Assembly: GCF_050433125.1 (NCBI RefSeq)
Contig: NZ_JBNPXV010000006.1
Coordinates: 1-64,000, forward strand
Length of the DNA stretch: 64,000 nucleotides
Direction: 5' to 3'
Origin: Roseimarinus sediminis
Lineage (GTDB): Bacteria > Bacteroidota > Bacteroidia > Bacteroidales > Prolixibacteraceae
In this document: piece by piece, positions 36,582-43,907 of the stretch
Layout of the letters: each line of letters starts with the position of its first letter
How positions within the stretch are numbered: position 1 is the stretch's first letter
Program-made: the position numbers and the translations under genes
The notes under the pieces: generated by a model
What the model saw: the letters and a program-made list of their open reading frames with translations, nothing else
Told to the model about the DNA's origin: nothing
Databases searched by the model: none

Positions 36582-37346
36582 ATGACAGAAAAAGATCAGG
36601 ACGTTCAATCTGCAGAGATGACCATTGAAGACAAACTGAAGTTGTTGTACAACCTTCAGAAAGTGGCTTCGGAAAAAGACAAACTGAAAACGCTCCGTGG
36701 GGAACTGCCGCTCGAAGTGCAGGATTTGGAAGACGAAATTGCCGGATTAAAAACCCGGATCAACAATTACCAGGATGATGTAAAAAATCTGGAAACCGCT
36801 ATATCCAACAGAAAGGCTGCAATTGAAGAATCGAAAGCCTTGATTGCCAAGTATACCGAGCAACAAAATAATGTTCGCAACAACCGTGAGTTCGATTCAC
36901 TTTCGAAGGAGATTGAATTTCAAAATCTTGAAATTGAACTTTCCGAGAAAAGGATCAAGGAGCACACCATTGAGCTGAACAAGAAAAGCGAGTCCATCGA
37001 ATCGTCGCAAAAGCAACTCGATGAACGCGAAGCCGACCTCGACAGCAAGCAGAAGGAGCTCGAAGAGATTACTTCGGAAACGCAGATCGAAAACGAAAGG
37101 CTGAATGATAAGGCTGGTAAGATTGAAGAAAAAATTGAAGAACGCCTCTTAACCGCCTTTAAACGCATCCGTAAGAATGCGCGCAACGGTTTGGCCGTAG
37201 TTACGGTTGAACGTGACTCGTGTGGTGGTTGTTTCAATAAAATTCCGCCACAGCGCCAGCTCGACATTGCTTCGCGAAAAAAAGTAATTGTTTGCGAGTA
37301 TTGCGGCCGTATTTTGGTTGACCAGGAAATGGAAAACGAAGCATAG
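36582..37346 (+). CDS. C4-type zinc ribbon coiled-coil protein
   Basis: 254 residues. A long helical coiled coil (about 15-195, rich in Glu, Lys and Leu) is followed by a zinc ribbon with four cysteines in two pairs, SCGGCFNKIPP near 213 and CEYCGRIL near 236. Matches the zf-RING_7/DUF164-type family, suggested to bind nucleic acid; cellular role unknown. Co-transcribed with the Nif3-like gene. Confidence 0.88.
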   Translation: MTEKDQDVQSAEMTIEDKLKLLYNLQKVASEKDKLKTLRGELPLEVQDLEDEIAGLKTRINNYQDDVKNLETAISNRKAAIEESKALIAKYTEQQNNVRNNREFDSLSKEIEFQNLEIELSEKRIKEHTIELNKKSESIESSQKQLDEREADLDSKQKELEEITSETQIENERLNDKAGKIEEKIEERLLTAFKRIRKNARNGLAVVTVERDSCGGCFNKIPPQRQLDIASRKKVIVCEYCGRILVDQEMENEA

Positions 37347-37367
37347 CCTTCGTACTAAAAAAATAGG

Positions 37368-37396
37368 AAGAGGCACCTCAGGCGGGGTGCCTCTTT
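37368..37396. terminator. terminator after the zinc-ribbon gene
   Basis: Stem AAGAGGCACC/GGTGCCTCTT with loop TCAGGCGG between converging genes, followed by a short T-rich tail. Confidence 0.75.
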
Positions 37397-37402
37397 GTAT
37401 TA

Positions 37403-38002
37403 TTACTCTTTTCGCTTGTTAAACAGGCTGTAGCGCACACCGATGTTGAAATTCAGGCTGCCCTGCAGGGTATTGCTTCCGCCAATCGAAAGCGATTCAA
37501 AGGGGAAGAAGGTGTGACTTAATTCAGGGCTCAGCGAAGCAAAAAAATGCATGCGTTCGAAACGGTATTCGTAATTCGCAGTGAGTGCAAGCACCGAAAA
37601 TAAATTCATGGCATAAGACCTTAAGGGGCCTTCATTTTCCCTGTAAAAGATTTTATACGCATACATTCCCACACCGGGACCAAGCGACACATGATGCGAC
37701 CCGCTGGTCTTTATGGTGAAAAGCCAGTCGTGCATAAGGGTAAACTGAACCGGAATTTCCCTTGTACTGATGAGCACATTGTTGCTGATCCGTTCGGAAG
37801 TTGACCTCCAGTACATGTTCTGAAGCCTTAGCCGGGTCATTTTTTGTTCGTTTTGCTTCAATACGTAGCCAATCCCGATTCCAGCCTCGTTTTTAAATGA
37901 GGACAATTGCCCCGCCGAATAGGCGCCGTAGCTAAGAAAATCCTGGGCCCTTGCTTCAGCAAGGAGGGCAAAAAGAATGAAAAGAAAGATTAAATGTTTC
38001 AT
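37403..38002 (-). CDS. outer-membrane beta-barrel-like hypothetical protein
   Basis: 199 residues with a clear signal peptide (MKHLIFLFILFALLAEARAQ). The rest is rich in alternating polar/aromatic strands (FSLGPGVGMY-like glycine and tyrosine spacing) and ends with VRYSLFNKRKE, reminiscent of a small eight-stranded porin fold. No family was recognised. It has its own transcript, leftward, next to the repeat-rich gap. Function unknown. Confidence 0.75.
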   Translation of the reverse strand: MKHLIFLFILFALLAEARAQDFLSYGAYSAGQLSSFKNEAGIGIGYVLKQNEQKMTRLRLQNMYWRSTSERISNNVLISTREIPVQFTLMHDWLFTIKTSGSHHVSLGPGVGMYAYKIFYRENEGPLRSYAMNLFSVLALTANYEYRFERMHFFASLSPELSHTFFPFESLSIGGSNTLQGSLNFNIGVRYSLFNKRKE

Positions 38003-38106
38003 GTTGTAATGCGATTATTTAATGTTCAAAGTACAAAAAAAAACAGGTGTGTGTTGTTTATTTGTAATTTAAAACGATTTTAGATTGTTGATTGATAGGG
38101 AAGGAG

Positions 38107-38159
38107 TAAAGACGCACAGTAGAGACGCACAGTAGAGACGCACTATAGTGCGTCTCTAC
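38107..38159. repeat. REP-like element: 13-bp tandem units plus perfect palindrome
   Basis: TAAAGACGCACAG then TAGAGACGCACAG in tandem, followed by a 28-bp perfect palindrome with arms GTAGAGACGCAC and GTGCGTCTCTAC around TATA (38132-38159). GTAGAGACGC...GCGTCTCTAC palindromes are dispersed repeats in several bacterial groups, so a REP-type mobile relic is likely. Confidence 0.8.
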
Positions 38160-38226
38160 GCAGGTCAATGGTCATTGAAGAAAGGTGCTTAGAAAAGATG
38201 TAAGGTGGCTCAACTGATTTCCTAAG

Positions 38227-38280
38227 GTGAGAATTTATTTTTCTGCTGTGAGAAAATATTTTAGTGCTGTGAGAATTTTC
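38227..38280. repeat. 21-bp degenerate tandem repeat
   Basis: GTGAGAATTTATTTTTCTGC-T, then GTGAGAAAATATTTTAGTGC-T, then a partial GTGAGAATTTTC: 2.6 copies of a 21-base unit. Not coding. Confidence 0.65.
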
Positions 38281-38343
38281 AAATCGTTCTCTGCCGGAAA
38301 TGGAGCAAAAGTTTGAAGGTGCAGCTGTGGGTTCGCAGTTAAA

Positions 38344-38375
38344 ACGCTGACAGGGTTTTAATGCCTGTCAGCGTT
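38344..38375. repeat. 12-bp inverted repeat
   Basis: Arms AACGCTGACAGG and CCTGTCAGCGTT with a loop of 8-9 bases, just past the stop of the leftward lipoprotein gene. No T-run, so either a weak terminator or a dispersed palindromic repeat. Confidence 0.65.
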
Positions 38376-38383
38376 ATTTAATA

Positions 38384-38965
38384 TTATTCATTTTGCATCT
38401 CTTCCCATCTTTTCCGCTCTTCCTCAGTTGGCGCAGGTAAAGGCGGCAGCTTATTACCCCTTACTTTGCGAAGCGAATCGCGGTGAAGGTCGTAATAAAT
38501 GATCTCATCTTTGACCGTTGTATCACCAAAGGCTTTCAATGCAACCTCGTTTTGTGTTCTTTGAAAAGCATATTCTCCAATGTAAAAGAAAATTTCATTG
38601 GTTTCAAGATTTTCTCTGAAAAAACCAGTTGTGTCATTTTTAATACGTAAATAGTATTTATTCTTACCGTCAATCCAATGTTGATCATATCCATATAAAA
38701 CAAAAGAATCTTTTTCTGGAAAGTAATCAACACTTAATTGTGCTGCTTTTAAACCATCAATAGTATCGACATAAACCAATCCAACGTGAGGCACTCCTAC
38801 CATAGGCATGGTGTCTTTTACCGCTAACTCTAAATTTTCAATAGGTATTAGAGGATAATTCTCCTTAACAAACTTTAAACCAGAAGTACTTAAATCTGCT
38901 TTATTGCATGAAATAAAAATGTATAAACCAATTATTATTATTATTATTCCAATTTGTTTTTTCAT
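38384..38965 (-). CDS. hypothetical lipoprotein of an AT-rich two-gene unit
   Basis: 193 residues with a lipoprotein signal (isoleucine-rich helix, lipobox near Cys20 in FISCNKADL). The mature part has no recognised domain; the C-terminus is Pro/Glu/Arg rich (PPLPAPTEEERKRW). Codon use is AT-rich compared with its neighbours. It starts 11 bases after the Cys-rich gene upstream, so the two are co-transcribed. A partner or protective (immunity-like) role is a guess from layout only. Confidence 0.7.
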   Translation of the reverse strand: MKKQIGIIIIIIGLYIFISCNKADLSTSGLKFVKENYPLIPIENLELAVKDTMPMVGVPHVGLVYVDTIDGLKAAQLSVDYFPEKDSFVLYGYDQHWIDGKNKYYLRIKNDTTGFFRENLETNEIFFYIGEYAFQRTQNEVALKAFGDTTVKDEIIYYDLHRDSLRKVRGNKLPPLPAPTEEERKRWEEMQNE

Positions 38966-38976
38966 TTTCTTTCTAT

Positions 38977-39666
38977 TTAATTAAAACATGGAATTTCACG
39001 TATTATATTTTTACGATCCAAATCGGATTTGAAAACCAGCGTAATCCCTGGTTGTCCGTTTTCCCCAAGATACTTTAGATTTGCTCTATAGTAGCCTGGT
39101 TCATCTGTCGTATTAAAAATCAAATATTGATCTGTGTCCGGATATCCAGCATAACTTACCTGCCACATCACATAGACGCCATTTATGTATCCATCACCAT
39201 TTTTATAAGCTCCTGCTGTACCTCCGGTGCTTAAACAATTATTTATATCAACAAGGTCTGCGGTACGCACATTTATATCACTTTTTATCGATACTAAATT
39301 ACAAATATGTTCAAACCATTGTAATATGCTCATCAATCCTGCTTGTCCTCCTGAACACAAATCTATTTTGTCAGGTGCATCAGGGCAACTACACGGTTCA
39401 CATCCTTTGGGCAGGTCGGTTGCAAGACAGCCATCACAAACCGGGCACAGGACTGTACAGTTGCAGTTGATTTCGAGGTCGCTTGTATCGGGCACTGAAG
39501 TGGGAAGTTGATCAGGAGTCTCAGAAAGTGCCGGTCCACTTCTGCCGCCATCGCCACGATCGATTGGTGTTGGTGTGCCAACACCGGTACTGCCCGGTGA
39601 ATTGTTATCACTGAAATCAAGGGATGAACCTCCTTCATCATTTTCTCCGGTATCGTAATCGACCAA
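38977..39666 (-). CDS. Cys-rich hypothetical protein, possibly 5'-truncated
   Basis: About 229 residues. The only possible upstream start is TTG at 39666; no ATG is present before the middle of the protein and a stop lies 9 bases upstream. It opens with a Gly/Ser/Asp/Pro-rich linker (about 1-65), then a Cys cluster (CNCTVLCPVCDGC and CEPCSCP, about 72-97) and a compact domain of about 125 residues ending in Cys. No signal peptide. This looks like the C-terminal part of a larger protein left as a fragment, or a gene with an odd start. No family recognised. Confidence 0.5.
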   Translation of the reverse strand: MVDYDTGENDEGGSSLDFSDNNSPGSTGVGTPTPIDRGDGGRSGPALSETPDQLPTSVPDTSDLEINCNCTVLCPVCDGCLATDLPKGCEPCSCPDAPDKIDLCSGGQAGLMSILQWFEHICNLVSIKSDINVRTADLVDINNCLSTGGTAGAYKNGDGYINGVYVMWQVSYAGYPDTDQYLIFNTTDEPGYYRANLKYLGENGQPGITLVFKSDLDRKNIIREIPCFN

Positions 39667-39784
39667 GACTTCACCTTAAGTTATCTGTCTGTTTATTCCT
39701 TTTGGTATTAAAAGGTTACCCTGTTTTTTCAAAAAAAATGCACTTTATGTTTTAAAACACAAGAAGAAGGGTGAAAAAGAGCCA

Positions 39785-39817
39785 TTAAAAAAGCCCGGAT
39801 GCACTGCAACCGGACTT
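39785..39817 (-). terminator. terminator after the TonB-dependent receptor
   Basis: On the minus strand: AAGTCCGG, 11-base loop, CCGGGCTT, then TTTT. It lies about 30 bases past the receptor stop. Confidence 0.8.
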
Positions 39818-39846
39818 CTTATCTTCAAATGCTTAACGAAGCAGGC

Positions 39847-42288
39847 TTAAAAGCGGATGTTGATTCCTGCCAGGAAGTTGATTCCTGCCTGCGGGAAGTA
39901 GCCGTCCATTTCGTAGCGTTCGCCGCCCAGAATATAGGAATAGACCCAGGCATTGGTTTCATATTCGGCATTCAGCAGGTTGTTTATCAGCAGGGTAAAT
40001 TGTATTTCTTTTATTTTTTGCGGGAATAGCGAGTAAGTAATTCCAAGGTTGTTCACCAGATAGGCATTGAGCATGCGGGCCGAACTGGCACTGTTGTCGA
40101 TGTACTGTTTGCCCACGTATTGCGAAATGAGATTCAGCTCAAGATGCTTCACCGCTTCGTAGCTCAGCATGCTATTGGCAATGAGCGAGGGAGAAAAGGC
40201 AATGGTGGTGTTGCCGTGCTCAAAGGCACTTTGTCCTCCTTCGTCCCAGTTGTCGACATATTCGGTGAAATTGGAGATCTCGTTCCTGCTCAGGGTAGCA
40301 TTGGCTTCCCATTTCAGGTTGGGCAGCAGCCGGGCACCGGCTACCAGCTCAAGGCCTGCACGGTAACTGTTGTCGACGTTCACCAGGATGGGCGAGCCCA
40401 CATCGTTGATCTCTCCTGTAAGAATCAGCTGATCGTCGTACAGCATGTAGTAAATATTGACCCCTGCCGAGAGCCTGTTGTCGGTATATTTGTACCCGGC
40501 TTCAAAGTCGTTCAGGGTTTCGGGGCGCGGTTCGCTCATGTCGCTGTCGGTATCGACCAGTGTGGTACGACTGGGTTCGCGGTGCCCCACCGCCCACGAA
40601 AGGTAAGCACTGCTGCTGGCCGATGGTGCATAATACAGGCCCAGTTTGGGATTGATGAAGTCGTAGTCGTGATCCTGGGTCAGGTCGCGGAAATCGTCGT
40701 CCATTCCATCGATGCTGTACATGATGTTGCGGTACTGAAGGTCAGCATACAGGTTGAAAGCGGCACTCAAACGATAGTTGAGTTTTCCGTATACATTAAA
40801 GTCGCTTTTGATACCTGTATTGTTGTACCATTCAAAATCCTTTTCGGTAGTACCTAAAAATTGGGCCCAGGTAATGTTTCCGAAATGACGTCCTTGATAA
40901 CGGTTCCATCCGCCACCCAGGGTGAAGTCGACTTTTTCTTTCAGATACGAAAGGGAGAAGGTGGCACCGTAAAAATCGTTGTCGAGCCATTTCTGCCTTA
41001 CCAGGTCGGTCGAGGTGATGGTGTCGCTGCCTGTAACAACATTGTCGAGGCCATAGTCTTCAAAATCATCGTCCTCGCGGAATTGCTCATAGTAGCCGCG
41101 GCCATAGGTATAATGCAAAGCGGTATTGAAATTGATGTAGTCGCCAAACTGGTGGCTGAACAGCAGCTGGTAGTGATCCTGCTGGTAGTTGTCGGTTTCG
41201 TTTTCGTAGGTGTATAGGTTGTAGGTACGTGCATCCGAATTGATCATCTCGCTGGTTTGGCGGGGACTGTAAAGCCAATGATCTTCATAGCGCTGCATGC
41301 CTTCCATGTCGTTGTTGAGTCGAACTTTGGGAACGCCATTCCAGGCCTGATAGGTTTTTTCGATCCCCGAAAAGATGTTCACCTTTATGATGGTGTTGCC
41401 TGCATAGTAGCCACCCGAAACGAAGAACGATTTCAGGTCGGACCAGGCACGATCGATAAAACCGTCGGTGGTAATTTTCGACAGGCGGGCATCGAAACTG
41501 AAATGCTCATTGATGAGTCCCGAACCGATGCTTACGGTATTTTTAAAGGTTGAGAAGGAACCGGCTGCTCCGTTGTATTCGGCATAGGCTTCTTTCCGGA
41601 GCGTATTGGTCTGCATGTTAATGGTTCCCCCAAAGGCTGCAGCCCCGTTGGTCGAGGTGCCCACACCGCGTTGTACCTGCACACTTTCGATGGAGGAGCC
41701 AAAGTCGGGCATGTTCACCCAGAATACGCCGTGCGATTCGGCATCGTTCACCGGTACGCCGTTGATGCTGACGTTGATGCGGTTGGCATCGGTTCCCCTG
41801 ATGCGGAAACCGGTGTAGCCAATGCCCGTTCCGGCATCCGAAGTAGAAACAAAGGAAGGCGTGGTGTTCAGCAGGTAGGGAATGTCCTGTCCGAGGTTGC
41901 GTTGCTCAAGTGCTGCCTTTTCAACCCTGGTAGAAGTAACCGGGGTAGAGGAGCCGGCCCTGGTGGCATAAACAAATACCTCTTCGGTTAGCACGGCTTC
42001 CTCGTGCAGGGTGAAGGCAAGCGTGGTGTCGTTGCGCAGGAGAAGTTCCTGCTTAATGGTTTCGTAACCAATGAACGATACTTCGAGTTGTACCCTTCCG
42101 GGTGTAAGCGGGGCCAGGGAAAACAAGCCCTGTGGGTCGGTAACGGTTCCCAGCGTGCTCCCCTCAATTCGGACGGTTGCTCCGGGCAGGGGCTGATTGT
42201 CGGCAGTAGAAACTTTGCCCTTCAGCTGCAACTGGGCAGCTACAGTTCCGGCTGTTAAAATGGCCAGTACTAAAAAAATAAATCGCAT
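39847..42288 (-). CDS. TonB-dependent receptor, probable thiamine uptake
   Basis: Outer-membrane gated barrel importing a substrate with ExbB/ExbD/TonB energy. Starts at MRFIFLVLAILTAGTVAAQ (813 residues, signal peptide to about 19). Then a carboxypeptidase-regulatory-like domain (about 22-100, GKVSTADNQPLPGATVRIEG), the plug (about 120-230, FRIRGTDANRINVSINGVPV) and a 22-stranded barrel ending in IRF. A longer frame from 42351 runs into the riboswitch and is rejected. The two TPP riboswitches upstream point to thiamine, TPP or a precursor as substrate. Single-gene unit: no SusD partner and no cytoplasmic-membrane permease beside it. Confidence 0.93.
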   Translation of the reverse strand: MRFIFLVLAILTAGTVAAQLQLKGKVSTADNQPLPGATVRIEGSTLGTVTDPQGLFSLAPLTPGRVQLEVSFIGYETIKQELLLRNDTTLAFTLHEEAVLTEEVFVYATRAGSSTPVTSTRVEKAALEQRNLGQDIPYLLNTTPSFVSTSDAGTGIGYTGFRIRGTDANRINVSINGVPVNDAESHGVFWVNMPDFGSSIESVQVQRGVGTSTNGAAAFGGTINMQTNTLRKEAYAEYNGAAGSFSTFKNTVSIGSGLINEHFSFDARLSKITTDGFIDRAWSDLKSFFVSGGYYAGNTIIKVNIFSGIEKTYQAWNGVPKVRLNNDMEGMQRYEDHWLYSPRQTSEMINSDARTYNLYTYENETDNYQQDHYQLLFSHQFGDYINFNTALHYTYGRGYYEQFREDDDFEDYGLDNVVTGSDTITSTDLVRQKWLDNDFYGATFSLSYLKEKVDFTLGGGWNRYQGRHFGNITWAQFLGTTEKDFEWYNNTGIKSDFNVYGKLNYRLSAAFNLYADLQYRNIMYSIDGMDDDFRDLTQDHDYDFINPKLGLYYAPSASSSAYLSWAVGHREPSRTTLVDTDSDMSEPRPETLNDFEAGYKYTDNRLSAGVNIYYMLYDDQLILTGEINDVGSPILVNVDNSYRAGLELVAGARLLPNLKWEANATLSRNEISNFTEYVDNWDEGGQSAFEHGNTTIAFSPSLIANSMLSYEAVKHLELNLISQYVGKQYIDNSASSARMLNAYLVNNLGITYSLFPQKIKEIQFTLLINNLLNAEYETNAWVYSYILGGERYEMDGYFPQAGINFLAGINIRF

Positions 42289-42304
42289 GTTGTAATCAAT
42301 TAAA

Positions 42305-42345
42305 TGGTTAATAAACATAACCAATGAGGCAGGACGATGGTCCTG
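42305..42345 (-). promoter_or_regulatory. expression-platform hairpins before the receptor start
   Basis: On the minus strand CAGGAC-CATC-GTCCTG (42345-42330) follows riboswitch 1 directly, then TGGTTA-N7-TAACCA (42323-42305) lies 17 bases before the ATG. Neither has a T-run, so control of translation start seems more likely than termination. Confidence 0.5.
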
Positions 42346-42440
42346 TAACACCTTCCCTTCGACGGTATTAGCCGTATCAGGTTCAGAGGGTTTGATCTCA
42401 GCCCGTTGCTTTTATGCATTTTGGGCACCCCATTGTGTGA
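42345..42440 (-). promoter_or_regulatory. TPP riboswitch 1 (gene-proximal)
   Basis: THI-box aptamer read leftward: GGGGTGCCC, then GGGCTGAGATCAAACCCTC, TGAACCTGATACGGCTAAT and ACCGTCGAAGGGAAGG. The conserved CTGAGA, ACCTGAT and the GCTAATACCG/GAAGGGAA parts that bind the pyrimidine and pyrophosphate are all present. The P2 arm carries an extra loop of about 15 bases. Boundaries are approximate. Confidence 0.93.
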
Positions 42441-42450
42441 ATAATGAAAT

Positions 42451-42510
42451 TTAGTAACAGAACGTATCCCAGCTTCGCAGTTGCCTGCTGAGTTGGTCAA
42501 TGGCTGCCAT
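42451..42510 (-). CDS. 19-codon leader frame between the two riboswitches
   Basis: ATG GCA GCC ... TAC TAA encodes MAAIDQLSRQLRSWDTFCY and lies exactly between the aptamers, with a purine-poor, T-rich leader before it. It could be a leader peptide controlled by riboswitch 2, the stub of a lost thiamine gene, or chance. No homology is claimed. Confidence 0.25.
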   Translation of the reverse strand: MAAIDQLSRQLRSWDTFCY

Positions 42511-42539
42511 AAAAGGAAGAGGAAAGTGTTTAAAAGAAA

Positions 42540-42620
42540 ATTCGCCTTCCTTCGCCGGCATTACCCGGATCAGGTTCAAAGGGTATGATCTCAGCCTGTG
42601 AAGGCACCCCCTGGACTTGA
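42540..42620 (-). promoter_or_regulatory. TPP riboswitch 2 (promoter-proximal)
   Basis: Second full THI-box aptamer read leftward: GGGGGTGCCTTCACAGG, CTGAGATCATACCCTT, TGAACCTGATCCGGGTAAT, GCCGGCGAAGGAAGG. It has a short P2 loop and fits the consensus as well as or better than riboswitch 1. About 110 bases separate the two aptamers' matching points. Confidence 0.94.
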
Positions 42621-42630
42621 ATCGTTGCGA

Positions 42631-42661
42631 CAAAGTAAATGCTTTTTAACGGCAAAACAAA
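42631..42661 (-). promoter_or_regulatory. promoter of the riboswitch/receptor transcript
   Basis: On the minus strand: TTTG (42661-42658), 19 bases, TTACTTTG (42638-42631), a -7 box with one mismatch to TAnnTTTG. The start would fall near 42625, a few bases before riboswitch 2. Confidence 0.6.
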
Positions 42662-42669
42662 ATAAGAGG

Positions 42670-43374
42670 CTATTGTCCGCTTTGATCCGGATCGTCGAGC
42701 TCGCGAAGTGTGCCTCTGAGCTGGGTAAGATATTGTCCGTAAAGGCGTTTAAAGAAAATGTTAAAAAGAAGGTAATAAATGCCGGCCAGCACCCCCAGGC
42801 TGAATAAGAAAATTACGATTACGATAACCAGGGCCAGGGGATTCATTTCCTGAAAACGAAGTCCCGAGCTTTTGGCCTGATGACTGTATTCCATAAAGAA
42901 GCCGGTAGAGAAAGCGGCCGCAACATAGAAAAGAACAATCCACAATACGATATAAAACATGCGTTTATACGAGCTGAGTACGCTAATGAGGCGTTGAATG
43001 TTGTTTCTCAGGTCGTAGCTTTCGTGTTTGCTTTTCTCAATTTTATTGTATTGAATCCAGAAAACAAGCAGCGTGGCAATTATCAAGAGGTAGATGAGCA
43101 TGTCGACAAGGAAGGCCCAAAACATCAGTTCATGGCTCAGGTAAGGTTTGTCGAGCATCTTGCCCAACAGGGGCGACGATAACAGGTCGACCGTGATTCC
43201 CAGTGCCACCCAGGTAAAAATAATGATCATCCCAATGCGGATGTTTCGTGCTATTTTTTCCGAAATATTTAAGGTACGCCTGCTTAGTATTTTTTTTATC
43301 TGATCTTCAGCAAGCACTTCTTTATTTTCGGAAGAAAGCTTATTCCATGCCGATTTTAATTGATCCAGTTCCAT
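42670..43374 (-). CDS. membrane protein, putative anti-sigma partner
   Basis: 234 residues: a soluble N-terminus of about 45 residues (LDQLKSAWNKLSSENK), then four predicted membrane helices (about 47-66, 84-104, 137-158, 180-203) and a charged tail. Its ATG overlaps the TAA of the ECF sigma gene, so translation is coupled. That arrangement, and the short cytoplasmic N-terminus, suggest a sigma-factor-binding membrane partner. No zinc-finger anti-sigma motif is present, so the role is inferred. Confidence 0.8.
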   Translation of the reverse strand: MELDQLKSAWNKLSSENKEVLAEDQIKKILSRRTLNISEKIARNIRIGMIIIFTWVALGITVDLLSSPLLGKMLDKPYLSHELMFWAFLVDMLIYLLIIATLLVFWIQYNKIEKSKHESYDLRNNIQRLISVLSSYKRMFYIVLWIVLFYVAAAFSTGFFMEYSHQAKSSGLRFQEMNPLALVIVIVIFLFSLGVLAGIYYLLFNIFFKRLYGQYLTQLRGTLRELDDPDQSGQ

Positions 43375-43862
43375 TAACTTTCCCCCATCAGTTTCTTAAG
43401 TTTCGCCTTGATGCGATTCATTTTCACCCTCACGTAATTCTGTGTAATGCCAACAATGTCGGCAATCTCGTCGTATTTCTTTTCTTCGAGATAAAGCAGC
43501 ACAATCGATTTCTCGATGCCGGTCAGTTTGGAGATGGCCTGATGGAGCAGTTTCAGATTTTCTTCGTAAGCATCGTCGTACTTGACGTCGACAAGCTGAA
43601 AATTGCTCTGATCGAAGCGATCGCGGTCGGGCCGGCGTTTGTCTTTCTTAAAATGGGTTATGGCCGTATTGAGCGCTACCCTGTACATCCAGGTCGAAAC
43701 CTTCGATTCTTCCCTGAATGTTGGGAATGAGCGCCATAACTGAGCCACAATCTCCTGAAACAGGTCCTCACGGTCCTCCGGGGTGTCGCAATAAATGCCA
43801 CACACCTTGTGGATGATTCCCTGGTTTCCGGTAATGATATCTAAGAAAGCATCGTTGTCCAT
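43374..43862 (-). CDS. ECF RNA polymerase sigma factor
   Basis: 162-residue extracytoplasmic-function sigma factor. Region 2 lies at about 12-80 (EDREDLFQEIVAQLWRSFPTF, with the -10 binding STWMYRVALNTAI) and region 4 at about 105-158 (LTGIEKSIVLLYLEEKKYDEIADIVGI and VRVKMNRIKAKL helix-turn-helix). Upstream of and overlapping its putative membrane partner. The signal sensed is unknown. Confidence 0.93.
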   Translation of the reverse strand: MDNDAFLDIITGNQGIIHKVCGIYCDTPEDREDLFQEIVAQLWRSFPTFREESKVSTWMYRVALNTAITHFKKDKRRPDRDRFDQSNFQLVDVKYDDAYEENLKLLHQAISKLTGIEKSIVLLYLEEKKYDEIADIVGITQNYVRVKMNRIKAKLKKLMGES

Positions 43863-43907
43863 TATGCGCTCCTGATTGGTCTGGAAGTTTAGCTTTTCAT
43901 TACAAAC

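Larger units (their letters stand above)
38003..38383. other. repeat-rich intergenic region
   Basis: 381 bases without a gene, holding three separate repeat structures listed below. Such crowding is not seen elsewhere in the window. Confidence 0.75.
42289..42669. other. regulatory leader of the TonB-dependent receptor
   Basis: 381 bases filled by, in transcription order (leftward): a promoter, TPP riboswitch 2, a 19-codon frame, TPP riboswitch 1, and two hairpins before the receptor ATG. Confidence 0.85.

Noticed and set aside
39363..39674. 103-codon frame overlapping the Cys-rich gene
   Set aside because: Shifted frame of the same DNA; the Cys-rich frame has the better domain-like composition.
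42289..42351. In-frame upstream extension of the TonB-dependent receptor
   Set aside because: It would start inside riboswitch 1, and the signal peptide begins cleanly at 42288.
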